DNA from: Saccharum officinarum
Lineage: Eukaryota; Streptophyta; Magnoliopsida; Poales; Poaceae
Assembly: GCA_020631735.1 (NCBI GenBank)
Contig: CM036199.1
Location: 18,269,553-18,333,552 of the forward strand
Direction: 5' to 3'
DNA length: 64,000 nt
Shown here: positions 1-10,396 of the stretch, piece after piece
Numbering within the stretch: position 1 is the stretch's first letter
Layout: every line of letters begins with the position of its first letter
Notes under the pieces: generated by a model
What the model was told of the DNA's origin: nothing
Seen by the model: the letters and a program-made list of their open reading frames with translations, nothing else
Databases searched by the model: none
Program-made: the position numbers and the translations under genes

Positions 1-3000
1 CAAGCCAGAGAACCTTTTGCAATTGGCTCAAGAATTACCCTAACATAAAGTTTACAAGAACTGGTGATTTAGGACGGATCATTGATGGTAAACTTTTTAT
101 TACAGGAAGGATCAAAGATCTTATCATTGTTGCTGGTAGAAATATTTATTCTGCAGATGTAGAGAAGACAGTGGAAGGTTCTTCTGATGTTCTTCGACCA
201 GGCTGTTGTGCTGTTGTTGGTGTTCCTGAGGAAGTTTTAACCCAGAAAGGCATCTCAATCCCTGATTCTTCTGATCAGGTTGGACTTGTCGTGATCGCTG
301 AGGTTAGGGATGGTAAAGTAGTCTCTGAAGAGATTGCAGACAGCATCAGAACACGTGTAGCTGAGGAGCATGGTGTAACTATTGCATCTGTCAAGCTTAT
401 CAAGCCTAGAACCATATCCAAGACGACATCTGGGAAAATACGGAGATTTGAATGCATGAAGCAATTTGTTGATAATACTCTTAGCTTGGCAAGTGGTAAT
501 CATATATCTAAAAAGAAGTCTCTTTTTCGGTCTCTCACTACAGGAACTGGCATGGAAATCAGGAGACCTTTCTTGAAGCACACTGTTGATCCTACCATTC
601 ACCCTCAGCCTAGAAGCAAAGTGAAAAATTTAATGGAGATTATTGAGTTTTTAACGCAGTTAGTATCTGATCAAACAGGTATTTCAAAGGATAAAATTTC
701 CCCAAATGACAGCCTACCTTCTTATGGCTTTGACTCGATTGCAGTGGTCCGAGCAGCACAAAAGCTCTCAGATTTTCTTGGTACACCTGTTGGAGCAATT
801 GACATCTTTACTGCGAGCAGCATTTCAGAGCTTGCTAACTCCTTGGAGAATCTGGTGCTTAAGTCACAACCACAGCTGGCACCTCAGCCTAGAAGCAAAG
901 TGAAAAGGTCCAGTGAGATTATTGAGTTTCTAACACAGATAGTATCAGATCAAGCAGGCATTCCAAAGGACAAAATTTCTCCAACTGATAGTCTACCTTC
1001 TTACGGTTTTGATTCAATTGCAGTGGTCCGAGCTGCCCAGAAGCTCTCAGATTTTCTTGGTATTCCTGTTGGAGCCATTGACATTTTTACAGCAAGCTGT
1101 ATTGCTGAGCTTGCCAGCTTCTTGGAGAATTTGGCGCGCAAGTCACAACCACAGTTAGAACCTGATGTATCTCACTCCGCTGAAGATGAGAATCTAGTTA
1201 TCACAGATGCCACTAGTTTAGATCTTAGCGTGTTTGCTACTGGGACCCTCCAACTCCTGGCTCTTACTTATGTCTGTTTTATCCTGTTACTCCCAGCATA
1301 TCTCGCAAGCTCGATGTACATGAGCATGATATCTTCAGTCAGTCTGGTGAAATCATCACTACTGAGCTATCTTAGTTCTTTGGTCTTGGCACCTATTGCA
1401 TGGATCTGCTATGCCTTGTTCACTTCATTATCCCTGGCTACCTTGGGGAAGCCATTCCTTCAGCCAAATTATGTTTTAACCCCTGATATTTCGATATGGT
1501 CAGTTGACTTTGTGAAATGGTGGGCACTAAACAAGGCACAATCATTAGCATCAAAGATGCTAGCTGTGCATCTAAAGGGCACAGTCTTCTTGAATTATTG
1601 GTTCAAGATGCAAGGAGCTCGGATTGGTTCACATGTTGTCATTGATACGGTAGACATCACTGACCCATCCTTACTAGCAGTCGCAGATGATGCAGTGATC
1701 GCAGAAGGTGTTCTCATTCAGAGCCATGAAGTCCGTAATGAAGTGCTGAGTTTCAGGCATATCAAGATTGGTCAGAAGGCATCAATTGGCCCTTATGCGG
1801 TGATCCAGAAGGGAACTGTTGTGCATGGTGGCGTTGTCGTTCCACCGTTGCAAAAGACTGAGCAAGGGAAATCAGCATATCCTCCTAGCGGAGCTTCTGC
1901 GTACATGAAGGTAGCTAGAAATATTTGAATTTATACACTAAGTTCTTGTGCTAAATTGCTAATCACCTAAGATCTTAAGGCATAAAACAAATAGAATTTC
2001 AGTTGGTTATTTCTAGGCTTTGAAGTTAGTGAGCTACAGAAATACACCTACATACATAGATTTGTGAACCTTCATTCACCTCTTGTTCACTGATGAAGTT
2101 ACTGGCTATTGAGTTGCCTACATTCCAGTACTACAATTAGGGGTAATATTTTTTAGACATAGGAAGCGACAGAAAAAATTTACCAGGGAGGCCATAGAAA
2201 AGATTGTGCGCAAATGATTTTGTTTCCTCTGTTTTTTCTCAGCTCATCGTCTGATGATATTGGAAATTTCGTTTGCGTGTTGGAAACATGCTTTGCCATT
2301 TTCCAGCACCACTCTCATATTTATGTAATGATATACTCCTACTACAACTAAAGAATGATTTTGTTGTGTTATCATTTGAATTTTGACCATCTACTTTTTT
2401 TCAGGACGAAGCAGGGGCAGCAAACATGGCATTTGAACACCTTGTTAGCATCTATGCAGTTGGCTTCTTGGGTGCTTTGTCAGGTGCAACAGTCTTCATG
2501 TTGTACACCCACTTTTCAGGCACCACGGCTTCGCTTCAGCACTTCTCCTTTGCATGTGTTGCTGGTGCCTTCCATTGGTTGCCAGCTGTCATTGCCGCTT
2601 ATGCTGTGATTGTCCGGGAGACAACCAAGAGCCCAGTGGAATTTGCTCTCTTCATTGCCTTCGCCTACTTAAGTTATGGGATCATTGTTAGTCTTCTCAC
2701 CAGTGTCACCAACAAAGCTCTTGCTACAAGGTCAGGGACCAAGAAGAAGGATATGGCAAGTTTGATCCAGCAGCGCATAACCATCGCTGCACACCTCAGA
2801 TTTGCAAAGATGATATCCGGTACAGAAGCCTTCTGCATGTACTTGAGGCTTCTTGGAGCAAAGATTGGCAGGCATTGCTCTATCCGAGCCATCAATCCAG
2901 TGGCAAATCCTCAGCTGATCAGCATTGGTGATGGGGTCCATCTAGGTGATTTCTGCAATATTGTTCCAGGGTTCTACTCAAAGGGGTTTACCAGTGCAGA

Positions 3001-4980
3001 GATAAAGGTCCAGGACAACACTGTGGTTGGCAGTGGCAGCTTGCTCCTTCCTGGCTCTGTCCTCCAAGAGAATGTCATCCTGGGAGCACTGTCTGTCGCC
3101 CCACAGGGTTCAGTGCTCCTTCAAGGTGGCGTCTATGTCGGGGCGCAGTCTCTGACCTTGGTGAAGAACACCTTGCTCACAGAAGATGAACGGATTGCAG
3201 AGATGGACCCGATGTATAAGAAGATTGTTGGGAACCTTGCGGCGAACCTGGCCATCACTACCATGAACGTCAAGTCAAGATACTTCCACCGCATTGGCGT
3301 CAGCGGGCGGGGGTCCTGAGGATGTACCAAGATATACCTTCACTGCCCAAGCACAAGATATTTGGCGCCGGCAAGTCTTTCCCGGTGATTGTCCGGCACA
3401 GCAACAGCCTCAGCGCAGATGACGACGCAAGGCTCGACGCTCGCGGCGCAGCAGTGCGGATCCTCTCGGATGATGGCGAGGTGACTCTTCTTGATCTCAC
3501 ACTGAAGAGCGGCAAGGCGTTCTACGCGCGCACAATCGCCGACTTCGCCACCTGGCTTGTCTGTGGCCTGCCGGCGAGGGAAGAGCAAGTGAAGCGTGCA
3601 CCGCACATCCGCGACGCCGTCTGGGGCTCGTTGCGGAACACCGACTCGTACACCATGCTCCATTACTACTCAAACATATGCCGGCTGCTGCGGTTCGAGG
3701 ACGGCAGGCAGATGTACGCAAAGTTCAAGCTTCGTCCTGCGGACCAAGCCATCTCGGAGGACTCCGGCCAGGTGGTGCCGCGTGGCATCCTGCCGCCGGA
3801 AACTGGTGCGATCCCGAGGGACGAGGGTGACACACGCCCGCTGCTCTTCCTCGCTGACGACTTCCGCCGGAAGGTGGAGTCTCCCGAGGGGGTGCGCTAT
3901 GTCTTCCAGCTGCAGCTCAGGGACGTCCCTGCTGACAGCGCCACTCGCGACATCGCTCTAGACTGCACACGGCCTTGGGACGAGGCCGAGTTCCCGTACA
4001 TCGAAGTCGGAGAGATAAGCATTGGCAGCAATCTCCCAGCAGAGGAGACGGAGAAGCTCGAGTTCAACCCGTTCCTGCGGTGCCAAGAGGTGGACGTGAT
4101 CTCGGCGACGTCCTGCAAGCAGAGCGCGTCCATCGACCATGGGCGCTCGCTGGTGTACGAGATCTGCCAGCGCGTGCGAAATGGCGAGCCACTGCCGGCC
4201 TCATGGCGAGCGTTCCTCGAGCAGTCTGACACCAAGATCGACTTGTCAGGCTGTCCGGTCATCGCGGCGACGCGCTCAAGCTCGGACGTCCGTCAAGCCA
4301 CCAAGGTGACGCTGGCTCGGACATGGTATCAGGCGCTCTGGGCCACGCTGTGCCAGCCACTGCTGCAGACTCTCGTGCCTTACTTCGTCGTGGGCCTAGT
4401 CATCTTCCTCCCCCTCCGTGGCCTCCTCGCCGCCATGACCACCGGCATGCCACTCTACTGGACTCTGCCCATCTTCTGGGTCACGTCAGGCGTCGCGGCG
4501 ATGGGTGCCTGTGCTGCAGCGAAGTGGGCCCTGGTTGGCAGGCGGGCCGACGGTGACACAGTGCACATCTGGGCGCCGCCCGTGTTCCTAGACACGGTCT
4601 GGCAGGCCGTGCGCACGGCGACCGCGGAGTACTTCGCGGAGCTAACGCCCGGGTCCGTGCTGTTCGCTGGGTGGATGCGGGCGATGGGCGCATCCGTGGC
4701 CGTGTCCGGTGGCGTGTACGTGGACTCCATGGGCGCGCTGCTGAACCCGGAGATGGTGCACCTGGAGCGTGGCGCAAGCGTGGGGCGGGACGCGCTGCTG
4801 TTCGGCCACGTGTACGAGGGCGAGGGTGGGGAGGTGAAGTTTGGCAGGGTCCACGTGGGCGAGGATGGATTCGTCGGCAGCCGCGCGGTGGCCATGCCGG
4901 GCGTCAGGGTCGACGACGGTGGCTGCCTCGGTGCTCTGCGGCTGGCCATGAAGGAGGAGATCGTGATGAACAGGATGTAG
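1..4980 (+). CDS. NRPS-like adenylation/carrier/beta-helix membrane protein, 3' part of gene
   Basis: Exons seen: <3-1910, intron 1911-2404 (AAG|GTAGCT ... TTTTTCAG|GAC, phase 0), then 2405-4980. The 5' part lies outside the window. Order of parts: the C-terminal end of an AMP-forming adenylation domain (TRTGDLG, then GRIKDLIIVAGRNIY); two carrier domains with a phosphopantetheine-type serine in YGFDSIAVV (Ser codons at 735 and 1014); a membrane pair; a hexapeptide beta-helix (about 1620-1850); three membrane segments (2430-2730); a second beta-helix (2870-3170); a soluble segment (3330-4280); membrane segments (4360-4540); and a third beta-helix (4640-4960). This matches the layout of bacterial epsilon-poly-L-lysine synthetase (A, T, then membrane pairs alternating with three acyltransferase-like domains). 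A ligase role building an amide or ester product at a membrane is inference; the substrate is unknown. The reading frame breaks once in a G run near 3313: frame 2 runs into a stop at 3317-3319, while the homologous protein continues in frame 1 from about 3314. Confidence 0.85.
603..1160 (+). repeat. 279-bp tandem duplication encoding two carrier domains
   Basis: Units 603-881 and 882-1160 are each exactly 93 codons, in frame and highly alike. Each starts PQPRSKVK, contains SLPSYGFDSIAVV and ends SQPQL plus one residue. Both modification serines are kept. The duplication yields back-to-back carrier domains and needs no frame repair. Confidence 0.93.
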
Positions 4981-5439
4981 GCATGTAGGACAGCAAAAGC
5001 GGAAGGCCTCGTCATAGCAGTTGAGCATTTCTTTCCTTTTGGGGTTGGTTGAGTTGCAGGCTTGCAGCTGCTGCTGTGTTTTTACAATTTTAGGATTTAT
5101 TAGGATCATAGTAGTGATATATGATCAATAGGTGGCTGAAAATAATAGTAATAAGTGTAAGCTACAGGTGTGTACTCCGAGTTTGCCTTAATGCTATGAT
5201 ATGAAGTCAATCAATTGATCTTTGTTTTTTCTGTCAAAGATCAATGAGTTTTCCTTTATTTAAAAGAAAGAAAGAATCAAAACAAAGTTGTTTGCTCTGA
5301 ATCTCTAAAACATACTGCAAGATTACAGGGTTTTTTATTTGTTTGCTCCGAGTTGGCAGTGTTCCTTTTCCTTTTTGATGAGGGAGTGGCAGTTTCCTTG
5401 ACCATGTGTTTGTCAGTTTTGAGTTGTAATTAAGTTGAA

Positions 5440-5690
5440 ACGGTACAAATTTTCCGACCGTATTCGAGACCGAATCCGTTTAGAGGGGTTCAGATATGTC
5501 CGTATCTGAGTCCGAATATTTAATATCCGATACCGTATCCGTATCCGAATACTTAAATCACATATTTATGTGTCAACATCCAATCGTATCCTATTCGGCA
5601 TGGCTAACACTATCCGTATTCGAATCTGAATCCGACTAAAAATATAAAAACAAATGTAATATCAGCGATATCCTTCCGTATCCTATCTGT
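5440..5690. repeat. degenerate short-period repeat (TCCGTATCCGAAT-like)
   Basis: Loosely repeated words such as TATCCGTA, TCCGAATA and TTCGAATC recur on both strands over about 250 bp, with no ORF. It may be the internal or terminal part of a DNA transposon; the family is not identified. Confidence 0.5.
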
Positions 5691-5699
5691 TTTCATCCC

Positions 5700-6735
5700 T
5701 GGTTGTAGTTGCTACTTGGTATACTATTCCTCTCAAGTGGTAGCATAAAAAGCAAGGTCTGGACGTCGTAGAAGTTAGAAGTACCTGTACTCTTTCCCCT
5801 TATCCTTTCTATGAAAGCTACTTGTTCCCTTCAGGATTTTGTCCTGTATTCATGTGTATATCAATCGTACATTCCAGCTTGTCCTTGTTCTTTGCTGATC
5901 ACTTTGTTCAGACTTGGTGGAGCCGGCTTCTGGCACTTCCAGTAGTTCAAAAACCACCAAGTAGTTTCCCTGGTGCTTTTGGATGTTGTTCAAACACTAC
6001 ATCTTGTGTGATGTTGCTGGCGATGGCTCCAACTGCCACCTCACTCATGGAGAAGATGTGTGCACAGCCTTGCTGATCTTTTTCGATGCTACCCGCTAGT
6101 GGTCATTTTTCGAAGTACAAACGTTCTCTTTTTTAGGGAAAAAAAGTACAAAGGTTCTGTGTTCCGCTTTGGGTGAGGGCAAAAAAAAAAAGGTTGAAGA
6201 CATTTTGAAGTTCAAATATCTGAGTCTCTCTACCATTTCCCAAGCGGAAAAGCGAAAAAGAATCCAAGCTGTGGCAAAGCTGTAAAATCGTCCGACGGCT
6301 CTAACCACCAGCTGTCTGCGACGTCAGCGAGGCGAGAGGACGGCCGCTCGGCGCTCGCTCGCCGCCAAGGCGAGAAATCCCGGCCGCTCCACCCCCGTCT
6401 CTGGATCGCGGGCCCCACATACGGCGCTGGCCGCGACGGCGCAGCAGGAGAGCTCTCCCCGCGCGATCAGAGCACCCGATGCTCGGCCACGTGTATCCGC
6501 GGCACGTGACCGTAGCACGGATAGGGGAGCAAAGCACCTGCCGCCGCGAGCCCGCGACGCGATGCGCCTCCCGGTTTTCGTTTGAGCCCCCACGACCACC
6601 AGACGGGCGAAACCAACTCTGCGGCAGAGGGCAGAGAGGGTTTTGGAGCAGACAAGCCTGGCTCTTGTTCTCCATCTCTTCCCTCGCCTTGCGCGTGTTG
6701 GCGGCTGAGTCCGCAAGGCCGCCGCGTCTGGCCGG
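5700..6735. other. intergenic; GC-rich promoter/5' UTR region of the CLE gene in its right half
   Basis: No recognisable gene in 5700-6240. An 84-codon ORF at 5822-6076 resembles nothing I know. From about 6290 the base composition jumps to CpG-rich, as is usual over grass promoters and first exons, and leads into the ATG at 6736. I found no clear TATA box. Confidence 0.4.
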
Positions 6736-7294
6736 ATGGCTCGTGCGGCCGTCGTCGCCTTGCTCGCCGTCGCTGTGCTCTTGGCCTGCTTGCCGCCCGC
6801 CGCCGCCTCGTCCTACCGGGGAGGTACGTAACACCAGCCCATCGCATCGCAAACCGTGTTTCTTGTTCTTTCGCCGCCCCCAAAACCTGACGCTTTCGCC
6901 GCTCCTACCCTCGCCGGCGGTGCAGCAGCTGCATTGCGACGGCTCGAGACAGCGGCGCTGATGACACACGACAGGGCAGGGCTTGCGGGAGAAGGCGGAC
7001 GTGGCCAAGGTAAAAGAAGACGCGAGACGCCGCCGTGCTGCGGCCTAGGGTCAAGAAAAAGGCGGCTTTTTTTCTGATGGTTTCTTTCCTGCCGGGGTTT
7101 TCTCCGGCTCCGGCGTGCAGGGCGCGGAGGAGGACCTGAGCACGACGGGTTTCGGCGCGAGTCCGAGAGGGAGAGTGCCAACGGGACCGGACCCCATCCA
7201 CCACCCCCCGGGGGCCAAGGCGGCAGTCGCCTTGATCATGCGCGCGCGACACGGCGGGCGGAGGATCCTCGCTTCCTGGAAGTTGTGGTCTTGA
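6736..7294 (+). CDS. CLE-family secreted signalling peptide precursor (CLV3/FON2-type)
   Basis: Three exons: 6736-6823, 6975-7009 and 7121-7294. Introns are GT-AG (AG|GTACGT...CGACAG|GG, phase 1; AAG|GTAAAA...GTGCAG|GG, phase 0). The product is 98 aa. It starts with a signal peptide (MARAAVVALLAVAVLLAC, cut near PAAASS). A short variable region follows, then the CLE motif GRVPTGPDPIHH at 7169-7204, followed by PPGAK and a basic tail. The CLE consensus is RxVPxGPxPxHN/H. Proteolysis would release a 12-13-residue ligand for CLV1-type receptor kinases; CLV3, FON2 and FCP1 limit meristem size. A secretory exon, a tiny middle exon and a CLE exon also form CLV3-type genes. The consensus first Arg is Gly here, with Arg on either side. 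Alternative: another CLE subgroup. The motif match is strong; the 35-nt exon 2 is inferred from frame and splice sites. Confidence 0.82.
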
Positions 7295-7954
7295 TCAGTC
7301 GGGCGTGAACCGGATCCACGATGATCATGCTCTTTCTTTGTTGTTAACTGTAATCGATCTGTGGTGCACTTTTGGTTCTAATTCCATTGTTGTAGTAGGG
7401 GAAGCAGCATCTACCTATCAACTATCATCAAAACCTTGTTTTGGCATGCCAATTAGAGAAAGGGAATACAAAGCAATTCATAATAAGGGTGTACAATGAA
7501 TTCCATGTATGAGTTGTTCTTTCCCTCGTAATATTGTCAATTTGTCTTGTTGCTGGTTCATTCTTTGATTGATGTTCTCTTTGTGATTGCTGGCTGGTTT
7601 AATTTATAAAATGCTCAGCTTGTTTTCAAAACGTCTTTGCATTGTTGCCTGATTGTTCAAGTTCAGATCTTATTTGAGGAGGTGTTCAAGTTCAGATTGT
7701 GGATGGGAAGCAAGAACTGTGTTTTTCCCCTATTCCTGGAAGAAAGCAACTGTTCAATTTCGTTGTTTTGCCAAAGAAAGAAGTACGCAGTAGTGAGGAG
7801 TACTGTATGGGGCCTGCGTGCAGCTTGTCTCAAAGCTAAAAGTAGTTCTTTTTTATATAAAAAAGAACCAATAGGAGTTCATATTTCATTTTCTCTGATT
7901 ACTCTAGCCTAATTTGCTTTTATTGCAACATTATCGGTTCTCTTGCACAAGTAA
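7295..7954. other. 3' flank of CLE gene; no other gene seen
   Basis: AT-rich sequence without a recognisable coding region, probably the 3' UTR and downstream spacer. It ends at the assembly gap. Confidence 0.4.
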
Positions 7955-8054
7955 NNNNNNNNNNNNNNNNNNNNNNNNNNNNNNNNNNNNNNNNNNNNNN
8001 NNNNNNNNNNNNNNNNNNNNNNNNNNNNNNNNNNNNNNNNNNNNNNNNNNNNNN
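7955..8054. other. assembly gap (100 Ns)
   Basis: Exactly 100 N, the conventional size for a gap of unknown length. The sequence to its right begins inside an LTR, at the point matching base 17864 of the intact LTR. About 1.9 kb of LTR and the left target site are therefore missing here. Confidence 0.97.
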
Positions 8055-10223
8055 ATTAATAAATTAATTATTAAAATTCATGGAAGTTGCATTTAATCTT
8101 TATTAGAACCAATTAATTCTACTGCACAAAGTATTCAAATTTCATGATTTAACATTTTTTCCTAGATAGTTTATACATTGAGAAGCCTACACAAAAATTT
8201 TCATGAATTTTGGAACTCTACACAATTTTAATGAAATAAACAAATAACTAAACTATTCATTTATTTGAAAAAGAAAAACAAAAACGAAATCGGGCCGATT
8301 CTCCTTTCTCCCGCGGTCCGGCCCAGCTGGTCGGCCCGCTCGCGCACGCCCGCGCCCGCACGCGCGCTCGGCCCAGCCGCGCGGCCCAGCAGGCGGCCCA
8401 GCCCGCTCGCTCACCCGCGCGCGCTCTCTCTCTCTCTGCGCTCGCTGACAAGCCGGCCCCGCATGTCATCACCTCCTCTCGCTCTCCCTCTCACTCCCGC
8501 GCGCTCGCTCACCTTCGCGCGGTGGCCGGCCGGTGACCGGAGCTTCGGTCAACAAACTGACCCTACCATCATCATCTACACCACCCCACGACTCCGTTTT
8601 GCTTCTAAACATCCTGGCTCGAGCTCTAGCGACTAACGAGCGACGGCGATGGCGGCACGGTGGTCACGGGAGTAGTACGCCGGCGACTACAAAGCGGTAG
8701 AGGCTAAATTGAAGGGTCGGGAAGCATCAGCGGCTCACCGCGGTTGCAGTGAAGCTCTCGGTGGCGACGGGGAGCGGCTGGAGTGGTCTGGCCACGGGAA
8801 GGCGAGGATGGCGGGCAGTCGCCGGAGTTGAGCACGGGAGGCGGTGGCTGCGGTGATCCAGGCGAAGTCAAGCTGGCTTGGGTGGTTCACGAGGTGCGTG
8901 AGGATGCGGCGATGCTGTTGGTGCGACTGGCGTGGCCGGAGATGGCCTGGTGGCGGCAGCGGCGAGCGGCGGAGCTGCGGTGGCGGCGGTGGCGAAAAAT
9001 GGTAAACGTCACTGTGAACTCATGTATTTATAGAAGGCGGTCGCGACTACAGAGCCGGACTGCTCGCGTCGTCGCGCTGGCGTTCTCGACCGCGCGCGAA
9101 GGGTCTGGGCGGCCACGGCGGCTCGCCGGCGCCCATACCGCGCGGTGGCCGGCCGCCATTGGCGCGGCACTGTAGCACCCCCCCAAATTTTGAATTTTCA
9201 AACTGTTTTCTAAAATTACTCTCAAATTCATGTAACAACTTGAAAAACTTCCAATCTATGAAATCTTCAGAATTTCAAGCTCTACAAGTTTTGTATTGAA
9301 CACTTTTTCAAATTCTCACTGGATTTTGAAATTTGAGTTTAAATTCAAAAGGGACACATTTTTCAGATTTGGTAATTTAGAAATTACTTTTGATTTTATA
9401 TTGAAACTTCAAAATCTCCAAACATCAAAGTTGTATATCTTGACCAGACCTACAACTTTGCTGTTCAAAACTTTTTCAAATTCTGCCTCCATTTTGAAAT
9501 CTTAGTTTGGGGACAAAAATGAGTCAAAACTGAAATTTGTTTATTTTCAAAATTGCTCCACATTTTACACTAAAACTTTGAAAACTCAAAACACCAAAGT
9601 TGTAGCCCTTGAAAAGTTCTACAAACTTGGTTTTGAACTTTTTCCCAAATTTTGCTTAGATTTTGAATTATTTCAAAAGGGGTAAAACAGGGTTTTGAAA
9701 TTTAGGGTTTTCGGAGGAATTTTAAATTGGAATTTGTTGCTACTTTGATTTGTGATTACTTAGCGATCAAAACCTCACCCAAGGGCATCATTTGGACCAA
9801 CATGACATGGTTGACCAAATGCCACTCTTGGTTGACCAATTAGCTTTTAAAATTCTTTTACATTTTCCCCAATTTTGAATTCGAATTCGAATCGGAAAAC
9901 TCGTGACAAGTTTTGGGACTCCAATTCAAACTCAAATTTGGAGTTTCATTTTAGAGGTTGTACTTGAGCTCATACCCTACACTTGACACTAGTGTGCAAC
10001 ACAGTCGCACACCTCAAATTACGCAGGGCATGGACTAAGCATTTGCGGTGGTATTAAAAATTAGGGTTTTCGGGTTCGGAGCACACCACTGAGAAACACA
10101 TTCAACCTAGATAAGTAAACTTGTTTTAGTTGATGCATAACAAGGTTAACCTAACAGGGATGCTTTGCAATGCATTATGATGACATGGCAGATTAATTAG
10201 CACTATAACACCCGGGTGTTACA
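8055..10223 (-). repeat. 3' LTR, truncated by the gap
   Basis: Aligns base for base, apart from scattered SNPs and indels, with 17864-20024. On the minus strand it begins TGTAACACCCGGGTG. The part equivalent to 15938-17863 is absent, hidden in the gap. A minus-strand TATA motif lies at 9025-9032. Confidence 0.95.
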
Positions 10224-10236
10224 GCCCTTCCCCCTT
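10224..10236 (-). other. polypurine tract
   Basis: The minus strand reads AAGGGGGAAGGGC directly before the TG that starts the 3' LTR. This is the expected position and composition for the plus-strand primer. Confidence 0.85.
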
Positions 10237-10396
10237 AAAGAAATCTCGTCCCGAGATTTAAAGCCTTGAGTTAAGTAATAGAAAAGGAAACGTGTCAAGC
10301 AAACACGTCCAAGACTTGTCTACAAAACAGGTAGGGGTTTTCTGCATTACAAAGATTTTAAAAGGATAGGTTACAGTTTAAAGAGGAAATTGCAAC

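Noticed and set aside
1926..1928. Stop codon ending the first long ORF of the NRPS-like gene
   Set aside because: It lies in an intron: the donor at 1911 and acceptor at 2404 join the same phase and protein families continue across.
6301..7008. Long minus-strand ORFs over the CLE promoter and first exon (up to 235 codons)
   Set aside because: Low-complexity Arg/Gly-rich translation in CpG-rich DNA. The plus strand explains the region with a signal peptide and splice sites.
8265..9175. Plus-strand ORFs in the GC-rich LTR block (also at 18071-18973)
   Set aside because: They lie inside the LTR, antisense to its transcription, repeat in both LTRs with frame changes, and resemble no protein.
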